From assembly GCA_964409245.1 (NCBI GenBank), contig CAYPCQ010000028.1, positions 1-64,000 of the forward strand: DNA of 64,000 nucleotides. Direction: 5' to 3'. The position numbers were made by a program, and so were the translations under genes. The stretch is from CAIMWS01 sp964409245 (GTDB taxonomy: Bacteria > Verrucomicrobiota > Verrucomicrobiia > Limisphaerales > UBA1319). The notes beneath the pieces were generated by a model. The model saw nothing but the letters and a program-made list of their open reading frames with translations. It did not search any database and was not told where the DNA came from. Shown piece by piece: positions 23,743-32,933 of this stretch; position 1 is the stretch's first letter; the number at the start of each line of letters is the position of its first letter.

Positions 23743-25755
23743 ATGAAAGCGATCCGTGCCGCGGCTGCCGTTTTGAATCAGACCCCGCTGGATTGGCGGG
23801 GAAACCTGGCGCACATCCTGGGCGCCATCCAGGCGGCGCGCGATAGCCAGGCCAGCCTGGTTTGCCTGCCTGAGCTTTGCCTGACCGGGTATGGCTGCGA
23901 AGATGCCTTTGACTCGGCCAATACCGTGAAGCGCGCCTGGAGCCTTTTGCTGGAATTGGCGCCTGCCACTCGGGGTTTGGTGGCTTGCGTGGGGTTGCCG
24001 GTTTTGCACCAGAATGGAGTCTTCAATTGCTCCTGCCTGCTGGTGGATGGCCAGCTGGCCGGTTTCGTGGCCAAGCGGTTTCTCGCCGGGGATGGGATTC
24101 ATTACGAGCCGCGTTGGTTCAAACCGTGGCCGCCCGGCGTGCGGTCCCAGTTGGTGGTGGATGATCAATCCTACCCCATCGGAGATTTGTATTTTGACTG
24201 TGGGGGCATCCGGATCGGGTTTGAAATCTGCGAGGACGCCTGGGTGGCCAACCGGCCGGGAGCTGCGCTGGCGTTAAAAGGCATTGATGTCATCCTGAAT
24301 CCAAGCGCCAGCCATTTCGCCTTTGGCAAATTGGAAATCCGCAAGCGGTTTGTCCTGGAGGGCTCGCGCGCTTTTGGGGCCAGCTACGTTTACGCCAACC
24401 TGCTGGGCAATGAGTCCGGCCGGGCCATTTATGATGGCGGGGCTTTGATTGCGACGGGTGGCCGGATGGCCGCGGCCGGGCCGCGTTTCGGGTATCGGGA
24501 TTGGTATCTGACCACCGCCGTGGTGGATGTGGAGGCCACGCGCTACAGCCAGGCGCGCACGGCGAGCTTCGCTCCGCGGCTGGAACCCGGGGATCCCTGC
24601 CTGGTTTCGCTGCCTTTTCAGTGGCCGGCGGCCGCCCTGGAAAACGCCGCTGTGGAAACTGAACCGTGGGAATCCAGCCCCCATCTGAAAGAGGAAGAGT
24701 TTTCACGCGCGGAGGCTTTGGCCTTGTTTGATTATCTGCGCAAAAGCCGTTCCCATGGTTTTGTGGTATCGCTAAGCGGAGGGGCGGATTCGTCGGCCGT
24801 TTGCTGCCTCATATTATTGATGGCGGCCTTTGGCCTGCGGAGCATCGGCCCGGAGGAATTCCAGCGCAAGCTGCGGCACATTGGCGGCTTGACGGTGAAT
24901 CAAACCGATCCGCGAGTCCTCCTCCGCCAATTGCTCGTCACGGTTTACCAGGCCACGGAAAACAGCAGTGCGGCCACCCGCTCGGCTGCCCGGCACATAG
25001 CTGATGCCATCGGCGCCCGGCATCTCGAATTCGAGGTCGATGCAATCGTCAGGCAATACACTGAAACCGTGAGCGCCGCCTTGGGCCTTGAACTCAATTG
25101 GCGGCAGCACGATGTTCCGCTGCAGAACATCCAGGCGCGGGTCCGGGCGCCGGGGGCCTGGCTGCTGGCCAACCTGGGCAATTCACTGCTCCTGGCCACC
25201 AGCAACCGGTCCGAGGCTGCAGTTGGATATGCCACGATGGACGGTGACACCTGCGGCGGCCTGAGCCCGCTGGCGGGCATTGATAAAGCGTGGCTCCGCC
25301 GGTGGCTGGTGTGGCTGGAAAAATCCGGCCCCGAGGGATTGTTTCCCATTCCCGCCCTGAGCGTTATCAACCAGCAAGTTCCCACCGCTGAGCTGCGGCC
25401 GCTGGACCAAAACCAGTCGGATGAGGATGACCTGATGCCTTATCCCTTGCTGGATGCCATTGAACGGGCGGCCATCCGGGACAAGCGTTCACCGGTTGAT
25501 GTTTGCCAGCTGATGCAGCACCAATTCCCCCATTTCCCTGCCCGGCAATTGGGCATTTGGGTGGAGCGGTTTTTCCGGCTCTGGTGCCGCAACCAATGGA
25601 AACGGGAGCGCTATGCCCCCTCTTTCCATCTGGACGATGAGAACCTGGACCCGAAAACCTGGTGCCGCTGGCCGATCCTGTCCGGCGGCTTCGACGCCGA
25701 ACTCGAGGAATTGCGCGAGTATTTGCGGACGGCCGGCGTGGGGCCTGGTCCGTGA
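23743..25755 (+). CDS. nadE: Glutamine-dependent NAD+ synthetase
   Basis: A 670-residue two-domain enzyme that amidates nicotinic acid adenine dinucleotide to NAD+ using ammonia from glutamine. The amino-terminal nitrilase-fold glutaminase has the Glu-Lys-Cys triad at Glu44 (LPELCLTGYG), Lys111 (VAKRF) and Cys163 (FEICEDAW). The synthetase domain has the ATP-binding P-loop SLSGGADSSA (Ser345 begins SGG) and a late TSNRSEAAVGYATMDGD segment typical of NadE. ATG 23743 is preferred over the GTG two codons earlier. The length matches the long glutamine-hydrolysing type. It is followed closely by an ADP-ribosylglycohydrolase, which releases ADP-ribose from NAD-derived modifications. Confidence 0.95.
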   Translation: MKAIRAAAAVLNQTPLDWRGNLAHILGAIQAARDSQASLVCLPELCLTGYGCEDAFDSANTVKRAWSLLLELAPATRGLVACVGLPVLHQNGVFNCSCLLVDGQLAGFVAKRFLAGDGIHYEPRWFKPWPPGVRSQLVVDDQSYPIGDLYFDCGGIRIGFEICEDAWVANRPGAALALKGIDVILNPSASHFAFGKLEIRKRFVLEGSRAFGASYVYANLLGNESGRAIYDGGALIATGGRMAAAGPRFGYRDWYLTTAVVDVEATRYSQARTASFAPRLEPGDPCLVSLPFQWPAAALENAAVETEPWESSPHLKEEEFSRAEALALFDYLRKSRSHGFVVSLSGGADSSAVCCLILLMAAFGLRSIGPEEFQRKLRHIGGLTVNQTDPRVLLRQLLVTVYQATENSSAATRSAARHIADAIGARHLEFEVDAIVRQYTETVSAALGLELNWRQHDVPLQNIQARVRAPGAWLLANLGNSLLLATSNRSEAAVGYATMDGDTCGGLSPLAGIDKAWLRRWLVWLEKSGPEGLFPIPALSVINQQVPTAELRPLDQNQSDEDDLMPYPLLDAIERAAIRDKRSPVDVCQLMQHQFPHFPARQLGIWVERFFRLWCRNQWKRERYAPSFHLDDENLDPKTWCRWPILSGGFDAELEELREYLRTAGVGPGP

Positions 25756-25809
25756 TGGTTTGCCGGATGGTTTTTGCGTAGGAACCGCCTTTTTATAACT
25801 ATAAGACCG

Positions 25810-26880
25810 GTGCTGAACAATTTATCATTCAAGGAGTGGTCCGATGCCTTTGCCGGTTTGCTGCTGGGGACGGCGGTGGGGGACGCTTTGGGATTGCCGG
25901 TGGAAGGCCTGTCCCGGCGCCGGATCCACCGCTGGCATGGCGGTGAGTGGCGGCATCGTTTTGCTTTGGGACGGGGAATGACCAGTGATGATACCGATCA
26001 CGCGTTTTTAGTGGCGCAAGCCTTGTTGCGGCATCCGGACGATGCGGAACAATTCCAACGCTGCCTGGCTTGGAAGTTAAAGTTCTGGCTGGCGAGCCTG
26101 CCCGCCGGAGTGGGACTGGCCACCCTCAAGTCCATCCTCAAGCTTTGGCTGGGCTTTCCACCCCATAAAAGTGGCGTTTTTTCAGCCGGCAATGGACCCG
26201 CCATGCGCAGTGCCATCCTGGGCGCTTTTTTCGCCGGCCAGCCCGATCGGCTCGGAAAATATGTGCACGTTTGCACTCGTTTGACCCACACCGATCCGCG
26301 GGCCGAGCATGCGGCTTTGGCTATTGCCCAGGCGGCGGCCTGGATCATTACCCACCAAAGGAGCATCGCTGGATTATTGGATTGCCTGCGCCAGCAGGCG
26401 GTGGATCCTGAATGGAGGGTGTTCCTTGACAAATTGGCAGCCGCGCTCCAAGCCGGGCGGACAACCCCGGATTTTGCTGCTGAACTCGGCTTGGAAAAAG
26501 GGGTGACCGGGTATTGTTACCACACCGTCGCGGTGGCTTTATTTGCCTGCCTCCGCCACCCGGACGACTTTCGGCGGAGCCTGGAGGGGGCGCTCGATTG
26601 CGGCGGGGACACGGACACCGTCGGGGCGATTTTGGGCGCCTTGGCCGGTTTGATCCATGGCCCGCAGGGGATTCCTCAAGAATGGATTGGTGGTTTGATC
26701 GAATGGCCGAGATCGCCGGTTTTGCTGGAGCGGGTGGCCGGCCGGCTGGCAGCACACAAGGCGGGTGGAGAAAAGTCACGTCCGGTGTCCTACTTTTGGC
26801 CGGGTTTGATCCCCCGCAATCTGGTTTTCCTGGTTTTGGTATTGGGGCACGGTTTCCGGCGGCTTGCTCCGCCCTATTGA
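25810..26880 (+). CDS. ADP-ribosylglycohydrolase (DraG-like) family protein
   Basis: Open from TTG 25774. GTG 25810 gives about 356 residues and is my preferred start, but no clear ribosome-binding site decides it. The family removes ADP-ribose from proteins or small molecules using two Mg2+ ions. The metal-ligand motifs are present: GMTSDDTDHAF near the amino end, THTDP in the middle, and DCGGDTDTVGAILGALAG near the carboxy end. The last 30 or so residues are hydrophobic and basic (LVFLVLVLGHGFRRL) and could be an added membrane-associated tail. The gene lies about 55 bases after nadE, so a shared transcript and a link to NAD/ADP-ribose metabolism are plausible. The true substrate is unknown. 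Confidence 0.85.
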   Translation: MLNNLSFKEWSDAFAGLLLGTAVGDALGLPVEGLSRRRIHRWHGGEWRHRFALGRGMTSDDTDHAFLVAQALLRHPDDAEQFQRCLAWKLKFWLASLPAGVGLATLKSILKLWLGFPPHKSGVFSAGNGPAMRSAILGAFFAGQPDRLGKYVHVCTRLTHTDPRAEHAALAIAQAAAWIITHQRSIAGLLDCLRQQAVDPEWRVFLDKLAAALQAGRTTPDFAAELGLEKGVTGYCYHTVAVALFACLRHPDDFRRSLEGALDCGGDTDTVGAILGALAGLIHGPQGIPQEWIGGLIEWPRSPVLLERVAGRLAAHKAGGEKSRPVSYFWPGLIPRNLVFLVLVLGHGFRRLAPPY

Positions 26881-27128
26881 TTCACGGTTCATGCCTGTTT
26901 TCCTGGACTCAGGGCGCAAATCATTGGGAGGTTTTTTCCCGGAGGCAGGGGGCCGAATTCAGAATTCTTTGCCAGAATTCTTTTCCAGGCTTGTGCAAAA
27001 TCCAGCAAATGCGACGATCCAGCCGTTCGGCCATGGCATCCACCCAATGAAAATGAATTGGGGGTGATGCAAAAAAAACGAATTTTCAAACTTGGATTAC
27101 GTCGATTAGTCAGGGTCAGTTTATAGAC

Positions 27129-28355
27129 ATGAAAAAATGGATCATTATTGCCTTGATAGCCGTCGCAGGGGGGTATTGGGGATGGACGAAGTTGCCGGGT
27201 TTGAAGCTGGGAAGCTTGGGCAACGCGGACGAAAAAAAGGTGCCGACGGCTACCGCCACGGTCACCAATGTGCAATTTGTCATCAGTGCGGCCGGAGAGA
27301 TTGTGCCTGCGGAGCAAGTGTCGGTGCGGCCCGAGATCAACGGCCGGATTCAAGAATTGCCAGTGGACATTGGGGATGCCGTAAAAAAGGCGGACATGCT
27401 TTTTACCCTGGAAGACAAGGAGTTGCAGACGGAAAAAGCGTCCCGGCTGACCGAAATCGAAGGGGCCAAGCTCCAAGTGGACCGCTCGCTGCGCAACTTC
27501 CAGCGCAGCGAACAACTGTTCAACAGCAAACTGATTTCGCAGGAGTTGTTTGAGGATACCAAGACGGAGTATGAGCTGGCGCGCAACAGCCTGGAACGGG
27601 CACAGAAAGCCTTGAGCATCGTGGATGAGAAACTGACCAAAACACGCATCATGGCACCCTTCGATTGCACCGTGCTGACCCGGCCCATTTCGGTGGGGCA
27701 AGCGGTTTCAGGCAGCGGCGGCTTCAATAGCGGAACGGAGGTGATGACCATCGCCAACCTGCACGACATGATCATCAATGCCCATATCAACCAGGCGGAT
27801 GTGACCCGGCTCAAAGCCGGCAAGGAGGTGGAGATCGAGGTGGAGGCGGTGGCGGGGCTGAAGCTGAAAGGGATTATCGAGCGCGTGGCGCCCCAGGCGA
27901 CCATCAAGAACGGCATCAAAGGATTCGCGGTGCGCATCCAGTTGGAATTGGGCGATTCAAAGGTCAAACCGGGCATGACCGCCAATATCAGCATCCCGCT
28001 GGATTCGGCGAACAATGTCGTCACCGTTCCGCTGGCAGCGGTGTTCACCGAGCAGAACGAGCGTTACGTGCTGGTCAAGAAAGAGGAGCTGTTCGAGAAA
28101 CGGCCGGTGCAGATTGGGGTGGCGGATTTCTTCGTGGTGGAGATTCAGAACGGGCTGGCGGCCGGAGATGTGGTGGCCCTGGAACAGCCGCCGGGCATGG
28201 CCCCTCAAAATAAAGAAAAAGGGGGTAATTCCCTGATGGCCAGCGCTTTGCCGGGCGGCTCGCCGCGCAAAACCAACAGCGTGGCGGGTGCCACCAACCG
28301 GACCGCGGCCGCCCTCACCAGCCCCGCCACCACCAACGCGGCCAAAGGCAAGTAG
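27129..28355 (+). CDS. MacA-like periplasmic adaptor (membrane fusion protein)
   Basis: A 408-residue protein with one amino-terminal membrane anchor (IIIALIAVAGGYWGW). It has the barrel-sandwich half motifs of HlyD/MacA adaptors (VSVRPEINGRIQELPVDIGD early, MAPFDCTVLTRPISVGQAV later) flanking a helical hairpin at roughly residues 95-165, then a beta-barrel and a membrane-proximal domain (GMTANISIPL). Such adaptors link an inner-membrane ABC exporter to an outer-membrane channel. The tail is Asn/Ala/Thr-rich and low in complexity. It is followed at once by an ATPase and two MacB-type permeases, so the four genes form one export system. No TolC-like outer-membrane gene is present. The cargo is unknown. 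Confidence 0.9.
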   Translation: MKKWIIIALIAVAGGYWGWTKLPGLKLGSLGNADEKKVPTATATVTNVQFVISAAGEIVPAEQVSVRPEINGRIQELPVDIGDAVKKADMLFTLEDKELQTEKASRLTEIEGAKLQVDRSLRNFQRSEQLFNSKLISQELFEDTKTEYELARNSLERAQKALSIVDEKLTKTRIMAPFDCTVLTRPISVGQAVSGSGGFNSGTEVMTIANLHDMIINAHINQADVTRLKAGKEVEIEVEAVAGLKLKGIIERVAPQATIKNGIKGFAVRIQLELGDSKVKPGMTANISIPLDSANNVVTVPLAAVFTEQNERYVLVKKEELFEKRPVQIGVADFFVVEIQNGLAAGDVVALEQPPGMAPQNKEKGGNSLMASALPGGSPRKTNSVAGATNRTAAALTSPATTNAAKGK

Positions 28356-28392
28356 GCCACTGGTTCGTCATCCAGCAGCAAAGGACTAGAGC

Positions 28393-29121
28393 ATGGCGTT
28401 GATTGAGTTGCGGGGAGTATCCAAGATTTATCGCGTGGGCGAGGAGGAAATCCGCGCGCTGGACAATGTGGATCTGGACATCCAGGAAGGGGAGTTCATC
28501 TCGATCATCGGTCCATCGGGCAGCGGAAAGTCCACGCTGATGCATATTTTGGGATGCCTGGACAGCCCGACCCATGGGACGATCCAGCTGGATGGGACGA
28601 TGATCCAGAACGCCACGGCGGTCCAGCTGGCGGGCATCCGGAACCGCAAGATCGGCTTTGTCTTCCAGTTTTTCAATCTGCTGCCCAAGCTCAATGTGCT
28701 GCAGAATGTGGAGTTGCCGATGGTTTACGCCGGAGTGGCGACCCGCGAGCGGCGGGACTACGCCATGAAAGCTTTGAAGCTGGTGGAATTGGAAAACCGC
28801 AGCCGGCACCGGCCGCTCCAGCTCTCCGGGGGGCAGCAGCAGCGGGTGGCCATTGCCCGGGCGCTGGTGAACAACCCCAAGATCATCTTCGCGGACGAAC
28901 CCACCGGGAACCTGGATTCGCATACCGGGGAAGCCATTTTGGAGCTTTTTCACAGGCTCAGCAAAGAGGGGCGCACCATCGCCCTGGTCACCCACGATCC
29001 CGAAATAGCGGCGGTCACTCCGCGCCGCATTGAGATCCGCGACGGTAAAATAGCCCGGCAAGTGGACGCCAAGCTGGCCGGCCTGGATCGCATCCGGCCC
29101 GCGGCGCCCCCGGCCCAGTGA
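28393..29121 (+). CDS. ABC transporter ATP-binding protein (MacB/LolD type)
   Basis: A 242-residue stand-alone nucleotide-binding domain. It has Walker A (GPSGSGKST), Q-loop region (FVFQFFNLLPKLN), signature (LSGGQQQRVAIARAL), Walker B (IIFADEPTGNLDS) and switch His (ALVTHDP). The spacing and the PTGNLDS wording match the MacB/LolD/FtsE-like branch that powers mechanotransmission rather than substrate transport through the membrane. Its stop codon overlaps the ATG of the next permease by one base (TGATG), indicating translational coupling. Confidence 0.95.
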   Translation: MALIELRGVSKIYRVGEEEIRALDNVDLDIQEGEFISIIGPSGSGKSTLMHILGCLDSPTHGTIQLDGTMIQNATAVQLAGIRNRKIGFVFQFFNLLPKLNVLQNVELPMVYAGVATRERRDYAMKALKLVELENRSRHRPLQLSGGQQQRVAIARALVNNPKIIFADEPTGNLDSHTGEAILELFHRLSKEGRTIALVTHDPEIAAVTPRRIEIRDGKIARQVDAKLAGLDRIRPAAPPAQ

Positions 29122-30485
29122 TGAATCTCTGGCTGACCATAGAGATCGGGTTCAAGGAAATTTGGGCGCACAAGTTCCGGTCGCTGCTGACGATGCTGGG
29201 GATCATCCTGGGGGTGTCGAGCCTGGTGGCCATGTCGGCCCTGGTGAAGGGGATGGAGAACGGCATGCGCGAGGCGTTGATCGCCATTGGCGGCCTGGAG
29301 CGGGTGATGGTGGAGGCGCAGCCGGTGCCGATGGAGCAGAAACACCTGGCGGACCAGGCGGTGGGCGTCACCATGAACGACGTTTACGCTTTGAACAGCA
29401 GCGCGCCTTCCGTGCGGCTGATCACACCCGGCATGGGTTTGTCCCGGGTGACGGTGGCGAGGCATGGCAAGACCTTCAATCCGTTCATCTGCCTGGGCAC
29501 CTGGCGGAGCGCCTTGGAAATGAGCCAGCACGTGATCGCCCACGGGCGCATGTTCAACGAAATCGACGAGGAGCAGGCCCGCAACGTGTGTGTGATTGGC
29601 ACCGCCACCCGCGACGCCCTGTTCGGCGAGCCGGAGGAAGCCGGCCGGGAGGTCATTCCGTTGGGCGAGCATATCACCATCAACGGCCAGGTATTCACCA
29701 TCATCGGCATGTTCCAGCATTACGAAAGCGAGCAATCGCGCAAGGAGCGGGAATTCCTGAAAACCCAGCCCAAGCAGGTAAAGACCGGCCCGGCCCGCAG
29801 CCGGGGCTGGGGCGGCCGCGGCCGCGGGGGCGGTTTTGTGTTCTGGCTGAAAAATGCGACGATTTACATGCCGCTGAATACCATGTGGATCAAGTTCCGG
29901 TCCGCTTCCGGCACCAACAATGTGCCCGATGTCCGGCTCTCCACACTCTCCTTCAAAATCAAGGATATCGAGCAGATGGAACCAACCTTGCAGCAGGCCC
30001 GCAACGTGCTTATGAACACCCACAAGGGCATCGAGGACTTCTTTTTCCGGACCCAGGAGGAATGGGCCCAAAACATCACCACGTCCATCCGCAATGCCCG
30101 CCTGAGCGGCGGCATCATCGCCGCCATCAGCCTCATCGTGGGCGGCATCGGCATCATGAACATCATGTTCGCCAGCATCACCGAACGCATCCGGGAGATC
30201 GGCCTGCGCAAAGCCATTGGGGCCACCACGTTCGCCATTTTTGTCCAGATCCTGGTGGAGAGCGTGGTCATCGCCATATTGGGCGGCCTGGCGGGCCTGC
30301 TGACTTCCTACGGGCTGGTGCGGATATTGGTCCTGGTTTCGCCCACGGAAAACTCGCCGCAGATCACCTTATCCGCCATGGGATTGGCGTTCATATTCAG
30401 CGTGGCGGTGGGCATGCTGGCGGGATTGCTGCCGGCTGTGAAAGCGGCGAAGCTGGACCCCATCGAGGCCTTGCGTTATGAGTAA
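29121..30485 (+). CDS. MacB-type ABC permease, copy 1
   Basis: A 454-residue MacB-family permease from ATG 29121, which overlaps the ATPase stop. It has TM1 near the amino end (LLTMLGIILGVSSLVAM), a large periplasmic domain, then three membrane segments near the carboxy end starting with GGIIAAISLIVGGIGIMNIM and ending with the typical DPIEALRYE. The coupling motif REIGLRKAIGAT is present. The periplasmic domain contains a Gly/Arg-rich stretch (SRGWGGRGRGGG) after KTQPKQVKTGPA. It is clearly paralogous to the next gene, which suggests a heterodimer with the single ATPase. Confidence 0.93.
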   Translation: MNLWLTIEIGFKEIWAHKFRSLLTMLGIILGVSSLVAMSALVKGMENGMREALIAIGGLERVMVEAQPVPMEQKHLADQAVGVTMNDVYALNSSAPSVRLITPGMGLSRVTVARHGKTFNPFICLGTWRSALEMSQHVIAHGRMFNEIDEEQARNVCVIGTATRDALFGEPEEAGREVIPLGEHITINGQVFTIIGMFQHYESEQSRKEREFLKTQPKQVKTGPARSRGWGGRGRGGGFVFWLKNATIYMPLNTMWIKFRSASGTNNVPDVRLSTLSFKIKDIEQMEPTLQQARNVLMNTHKGIEDFFFRTQEEWAQNITTSIRNARLSGGIIAAISLIVGGIGIMNIMFASITERIREIGLRKAIGATTFAIFVQILVESVVIAILGGLAGLLTSYGLVRILVLVSPTENSPQITLSAMGLAFIFSVAVGMLAGLLPAVKAAKLDPIEALRYE

Positions 30486-30497
30486 GGCGGGAACCGC

Positions 30498-31850
30498 ATG
30501 AATATATTCAGTGCCATCCTGGTGGGATTGAAGGAAGTTTGGTCGCACAAGTTCCGGTCCTTTCTGACCATGCTCGGCATCGTGCTGGGGGTCTCCAGCC
30601 TGGTGGCCCTGGCGTCCATTCTCAACGGCATGGAAAACGGGATGAAGGAAGCCTTGATCGCCATGGGCGGCCTGGACAAGGTTCTGCTGCGGGAGCAGCC
30701 GGTGCCGGATTACCAGGAACACCTGGCGGACCAGGCCCCCGGGCGCACCCTGCGGGATGTTTATGCGCTGATGAGGAACGCGCCGCTCATCCGGGTGATT
30801 TCCCCGGAGATGGGGATCCAGGATGCGTGGGTCAACCGCCGGGGCAAATGGGTGGAAGCGTCCGAACTCGTGGGCGCCTGGCCGGCGGTGCTGGATATGA
30901 ACCTGCACGAGATCGAACACGGCCGGTTTTTCACCCCGCTGGATGAGGAGCGAGCCCATGCGGTCTGCGTGATCGGCACCGGCATCCGCGACGAGCTGTT
31001 CGGTTCCCCGGATGAAGTGGGCCACGAAATCATCCCGATCGGCGAAAAGATCACCATTCGCGGGCAGTTGTTCACGGTGGTGGGCATGTTCAAGCAATAT
31101 GAGAGCGAGCGGGACCACAAACAGCGCGAACTGGCCAAAACCCAGCCCAAGCCAACGCAGACCGGACCAGCGCGCCGGCGGGGCCATGGGCACCAGAACT
31201 GGGCTTTCCGCCGGAAGAATTACACCATGTATATCCCGCTTTCCACCATGTGGCTCCGGTTCCGGGCGGCCTCCGGATATAACGATACCCCCGATCCCAA
31301 GCTCACCGACATCGACCTCAAGGTCGCGAGCCTGGAAAAGATGGAAACCGCCATGCAGCAGGCCCGCAATGTCCTGATGGTCACCCACAACGGCATCGAG
31401 GATTTCACCTTCGGCACCCAGGAAAACTCGGTCGATAACATCAACCAGGCCATGCGCAACGCGCGCCTGAGCGGCGGCATCATCGCCATCATCAGCCTGA
31501 TCGTGGGCGGCATCGGCATCATGAACATCATGCTGGCCAGCATCACGGAGCGCATCCGGGAAATCGGCATCCGCAAGGCCATCGGCGCCACCAACGCCGC
31601 CATTTTCGTCCAGATCCTGGTGGAAAGCGTGGTCATCGCGGTTTTGGGAGGGTTTTGCGGACTGGGGGCATCCTATGGTTTGGTGCATCTTCTGGAAGTC
31701 CTGACTCCCGCCCAGAACTCGCCGGTGATTTCCGTCCATGCGATGGCCCTGGCCTTTGCGTTCAGCGCCTGCGTGGGGGTGGTGGCGGGCCTCTACCCCG
31801 CCCTGAAGGCTTCCCGCCTGGATCCCATCCAGGCTTTGCGCTACGATTGA
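30498..31850 (+). CDS. MacB-type ABC permease, copy 2
   Basis: A 450-residue paralogue of the preceding permease, 12 bases downstream. Long blocks are shared, including MLGIVLGVSSLVAL, the LSGGIIAI segment, GGIGIMNIMLASITERIREIG, KAIGAT and the terminal LDPIQALRYD. The periplasmic domain carries the same KTQPKPTQTGPARRRG linker, less Gly-rich than in copy 1. With the adaptor and ATPase it completes a four-gene export operon. It ends 24 bases from the convergent flagellar operon. Confidence 0.93.
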   Translation: MNIFSAILVGLKEVWSHKFRSFLTMLGIVLGVSSLVALASILNGMENGMKEALIAMGGLDKVLLREQPVPDYQEHLADQAPGRTLRDVYALMRNAPLIRVISPEMGIQDAWVNRRGKWVEASELVGAWPAVLDMNLHEIEHGRFFTPLDEERAHAVCVIGTGIRDELFGSPDEVGHEIIPIGEKITIRGQLFTVVGMFKQYESERDHKQRELAKTQPKPTQTGPARRRGHGHQNWAFRRKNYTMYIPLSTMWLRFRAASGYNDTPDPKLTDIDLKVASLEKMETAMQQARNVLMVTHNGIEDFTFGTQENSVDNINQAMRNARLSGGIIAIISLIVGGIGIMNIMLASITERIREIGIRKAIGATNAAIFVQILVESVVIAVLGGFCGLGASYGLVHLLEVLTPAQNSPVISVHAMALAFAFSACVGVVAGLYPALKASRLDPIQALRYD

Positions 31851-31852
31851 TC

Positions 31853-31866
31853 CCGGGTTTACCCGG
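31853..31866. terminator. Short hairpin between convergent operons
   Basis: CCGGGT-TT-ACCCGG is a perfect 6-bp inverted repeat in the 24-base gap between the permease stop and the fliR stop. It could act in both directions, but no strong T-tract follows on either side (only CCCCATTTT on the + strand), so it is a weak candidate terminator. Confidence 0.35.
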
Positions 31867-31874
31867 CCCCCATT

Positions 31875-32639
31875 TTAACCGCCGCCCAGCAGTTGGGCCA
31901 CGCGCAGCATTTCGCTGGGAACCCGCCGGAGGGCGTTGATGATGTGCTGGGCAAGGAGGTTGATGGTAAGCCCCAGCAGCATCATGCCCGCCAGGGTGCG
32001 GAACGCAAAGCTTTCACCAAATACGTTCATTTGCGGGATGGCCCGGCCAAGGATGGAAAAGGTGAGGGTGATGATCAGGGAGATGGCGATGATGGGGGCG
32101 GCCATCTGGACGCCCACGACAAAAATGCGGCTGGTGCGGAAGATCACCTCCACCAGCAAGGGTTCGCTCAGGTGAACGCCGTTGAAAGGGGCGTAATCGT
32201 AGCTTTTGCGGAAGGCTTCCAGCAGCCAATGATGTAGATCCAGGCTGAAAAACAGCATGGTGGCCAGCAGGTAAAGGATCAGGCCGGGAGCCTGGGTGCG
32301 GCTTTCGCCAAAGGGATCCATATCCGCGCTGAAGGATAAACCCATTTCCGAGGCGATCACGCTGGCGGCGAATTCCAGCGCGAAAAAGACCACGCGCGCC
32401 ACGAAGCCCAGGAGCAGGCCAATGCCCAGCTCCAGCGCCAGGAGCCTGAAAATGGCCCATAAGGTGCTGACCTCCGGCAAGGTTTGGTTGAGGGTGGGGG
32501 TGATCAACAGAGCGGTCACGGCGCCGAGGGCGATCCGGACCCGCCGGGGGAAACTCGCGGCGGAAAAGATCGGCAGCACCGTCAGCAGGCCGCTGATCCG
32601 GACGAACACCAGCATCCAGATGATGAATTCGGTGCGCAT
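31875..32639 (-). CDS. fliR: Flagellar type III export gate protein FliR
   Basis: A 254-residue polytopic membrane protein with about six hydrophobic segments, starting MRTEFIIWMLVFVRISGLL. It carries FliR hallmarks: the FARISG-like start, LALELGIGLLLGFVARVVFFALE, and QMNVFGESFAFRTLAGM near the end. FliP, FliQ and FliR form the export gate through which rod, hook and filament subunits leave the cytoplasm. It is the last gene of the flagellar operon, directly after fliQ. In many genomes flhB and flhA follow; here the operon stops. Confidence 0.95.
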   Translation of the reverse strand: MRTEFIIWMLVFVRISGLLTVLPIFSAASFPRRVRIALGAVTALLITPTLNQTLPEVSTLWAIFRLLALELGIGLLLGFVARVVFFALEFAASVIASEMGLSFSADMDPFGESRTQAPGLILYLLATMLFFSLDLHHWLLEAFRKSYDYAPFNGVHLSEPLLVEVIFRTSRIFVVGVQMAAPIIAISLIITLTFSILGRAIPQMNVFGESFAFRTLAGMMLLGLTINLLAQHIINALRRVPSEMLRVAQLLGGG

Positions 32640-32660
32640 GGGGGGGCGATCCAGGTCCGG

Positions 32661-32930
32661 TTACTGGGCCATTTGCGGGATTTTCTCGATGATGGCCGTG
32701 GTGAAACTGACCAGCACCCGCAGCATCCAGGGCAGCAGCACGACCAGCAGGGCGACAATCGCCAGCGCCTTGGGGACGAAGCTGAGGGTTTGCTCATGGA
32801 TGGAGGTGACCGCTTGGAACAAGCTGATGGCCAGTCCGATGATCATGCCCACCAGCAGGATCGGTGCGGCCAGAAGCACCGCCTGATACATCAGGTTTTT
32901 CAGCACTTCGGCGGCAAATTCGGGAGTCAT
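32661..32930 (-). CDS. fliQ: Flagellar export gate protein FliQ
   Basis: An 89-residue protein with two membrane helices (AVLLAAPILLVGMIIGLAI and ALAIVALLVVLLPWMLRVLV) and the conserved segment SLFQAVTSIHEQTLSFVPK between them, diagnostic of FliQ. The length matches the family (about 89). It begins 3 bases after the fliP stop and lies between fliP and fliR, the usual order. Confidence 0.95.
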   Translation of the reverse strand: MTPEFAAEVLKNLMYQAVLLAAPILLVGMIIGLAISLFQAVTSIHEQTLSFVPKALAIVALLVVLLPWMLRVLVSFTTAIIEKIPQMAQ

Positions 32931-32933
32931 ACG

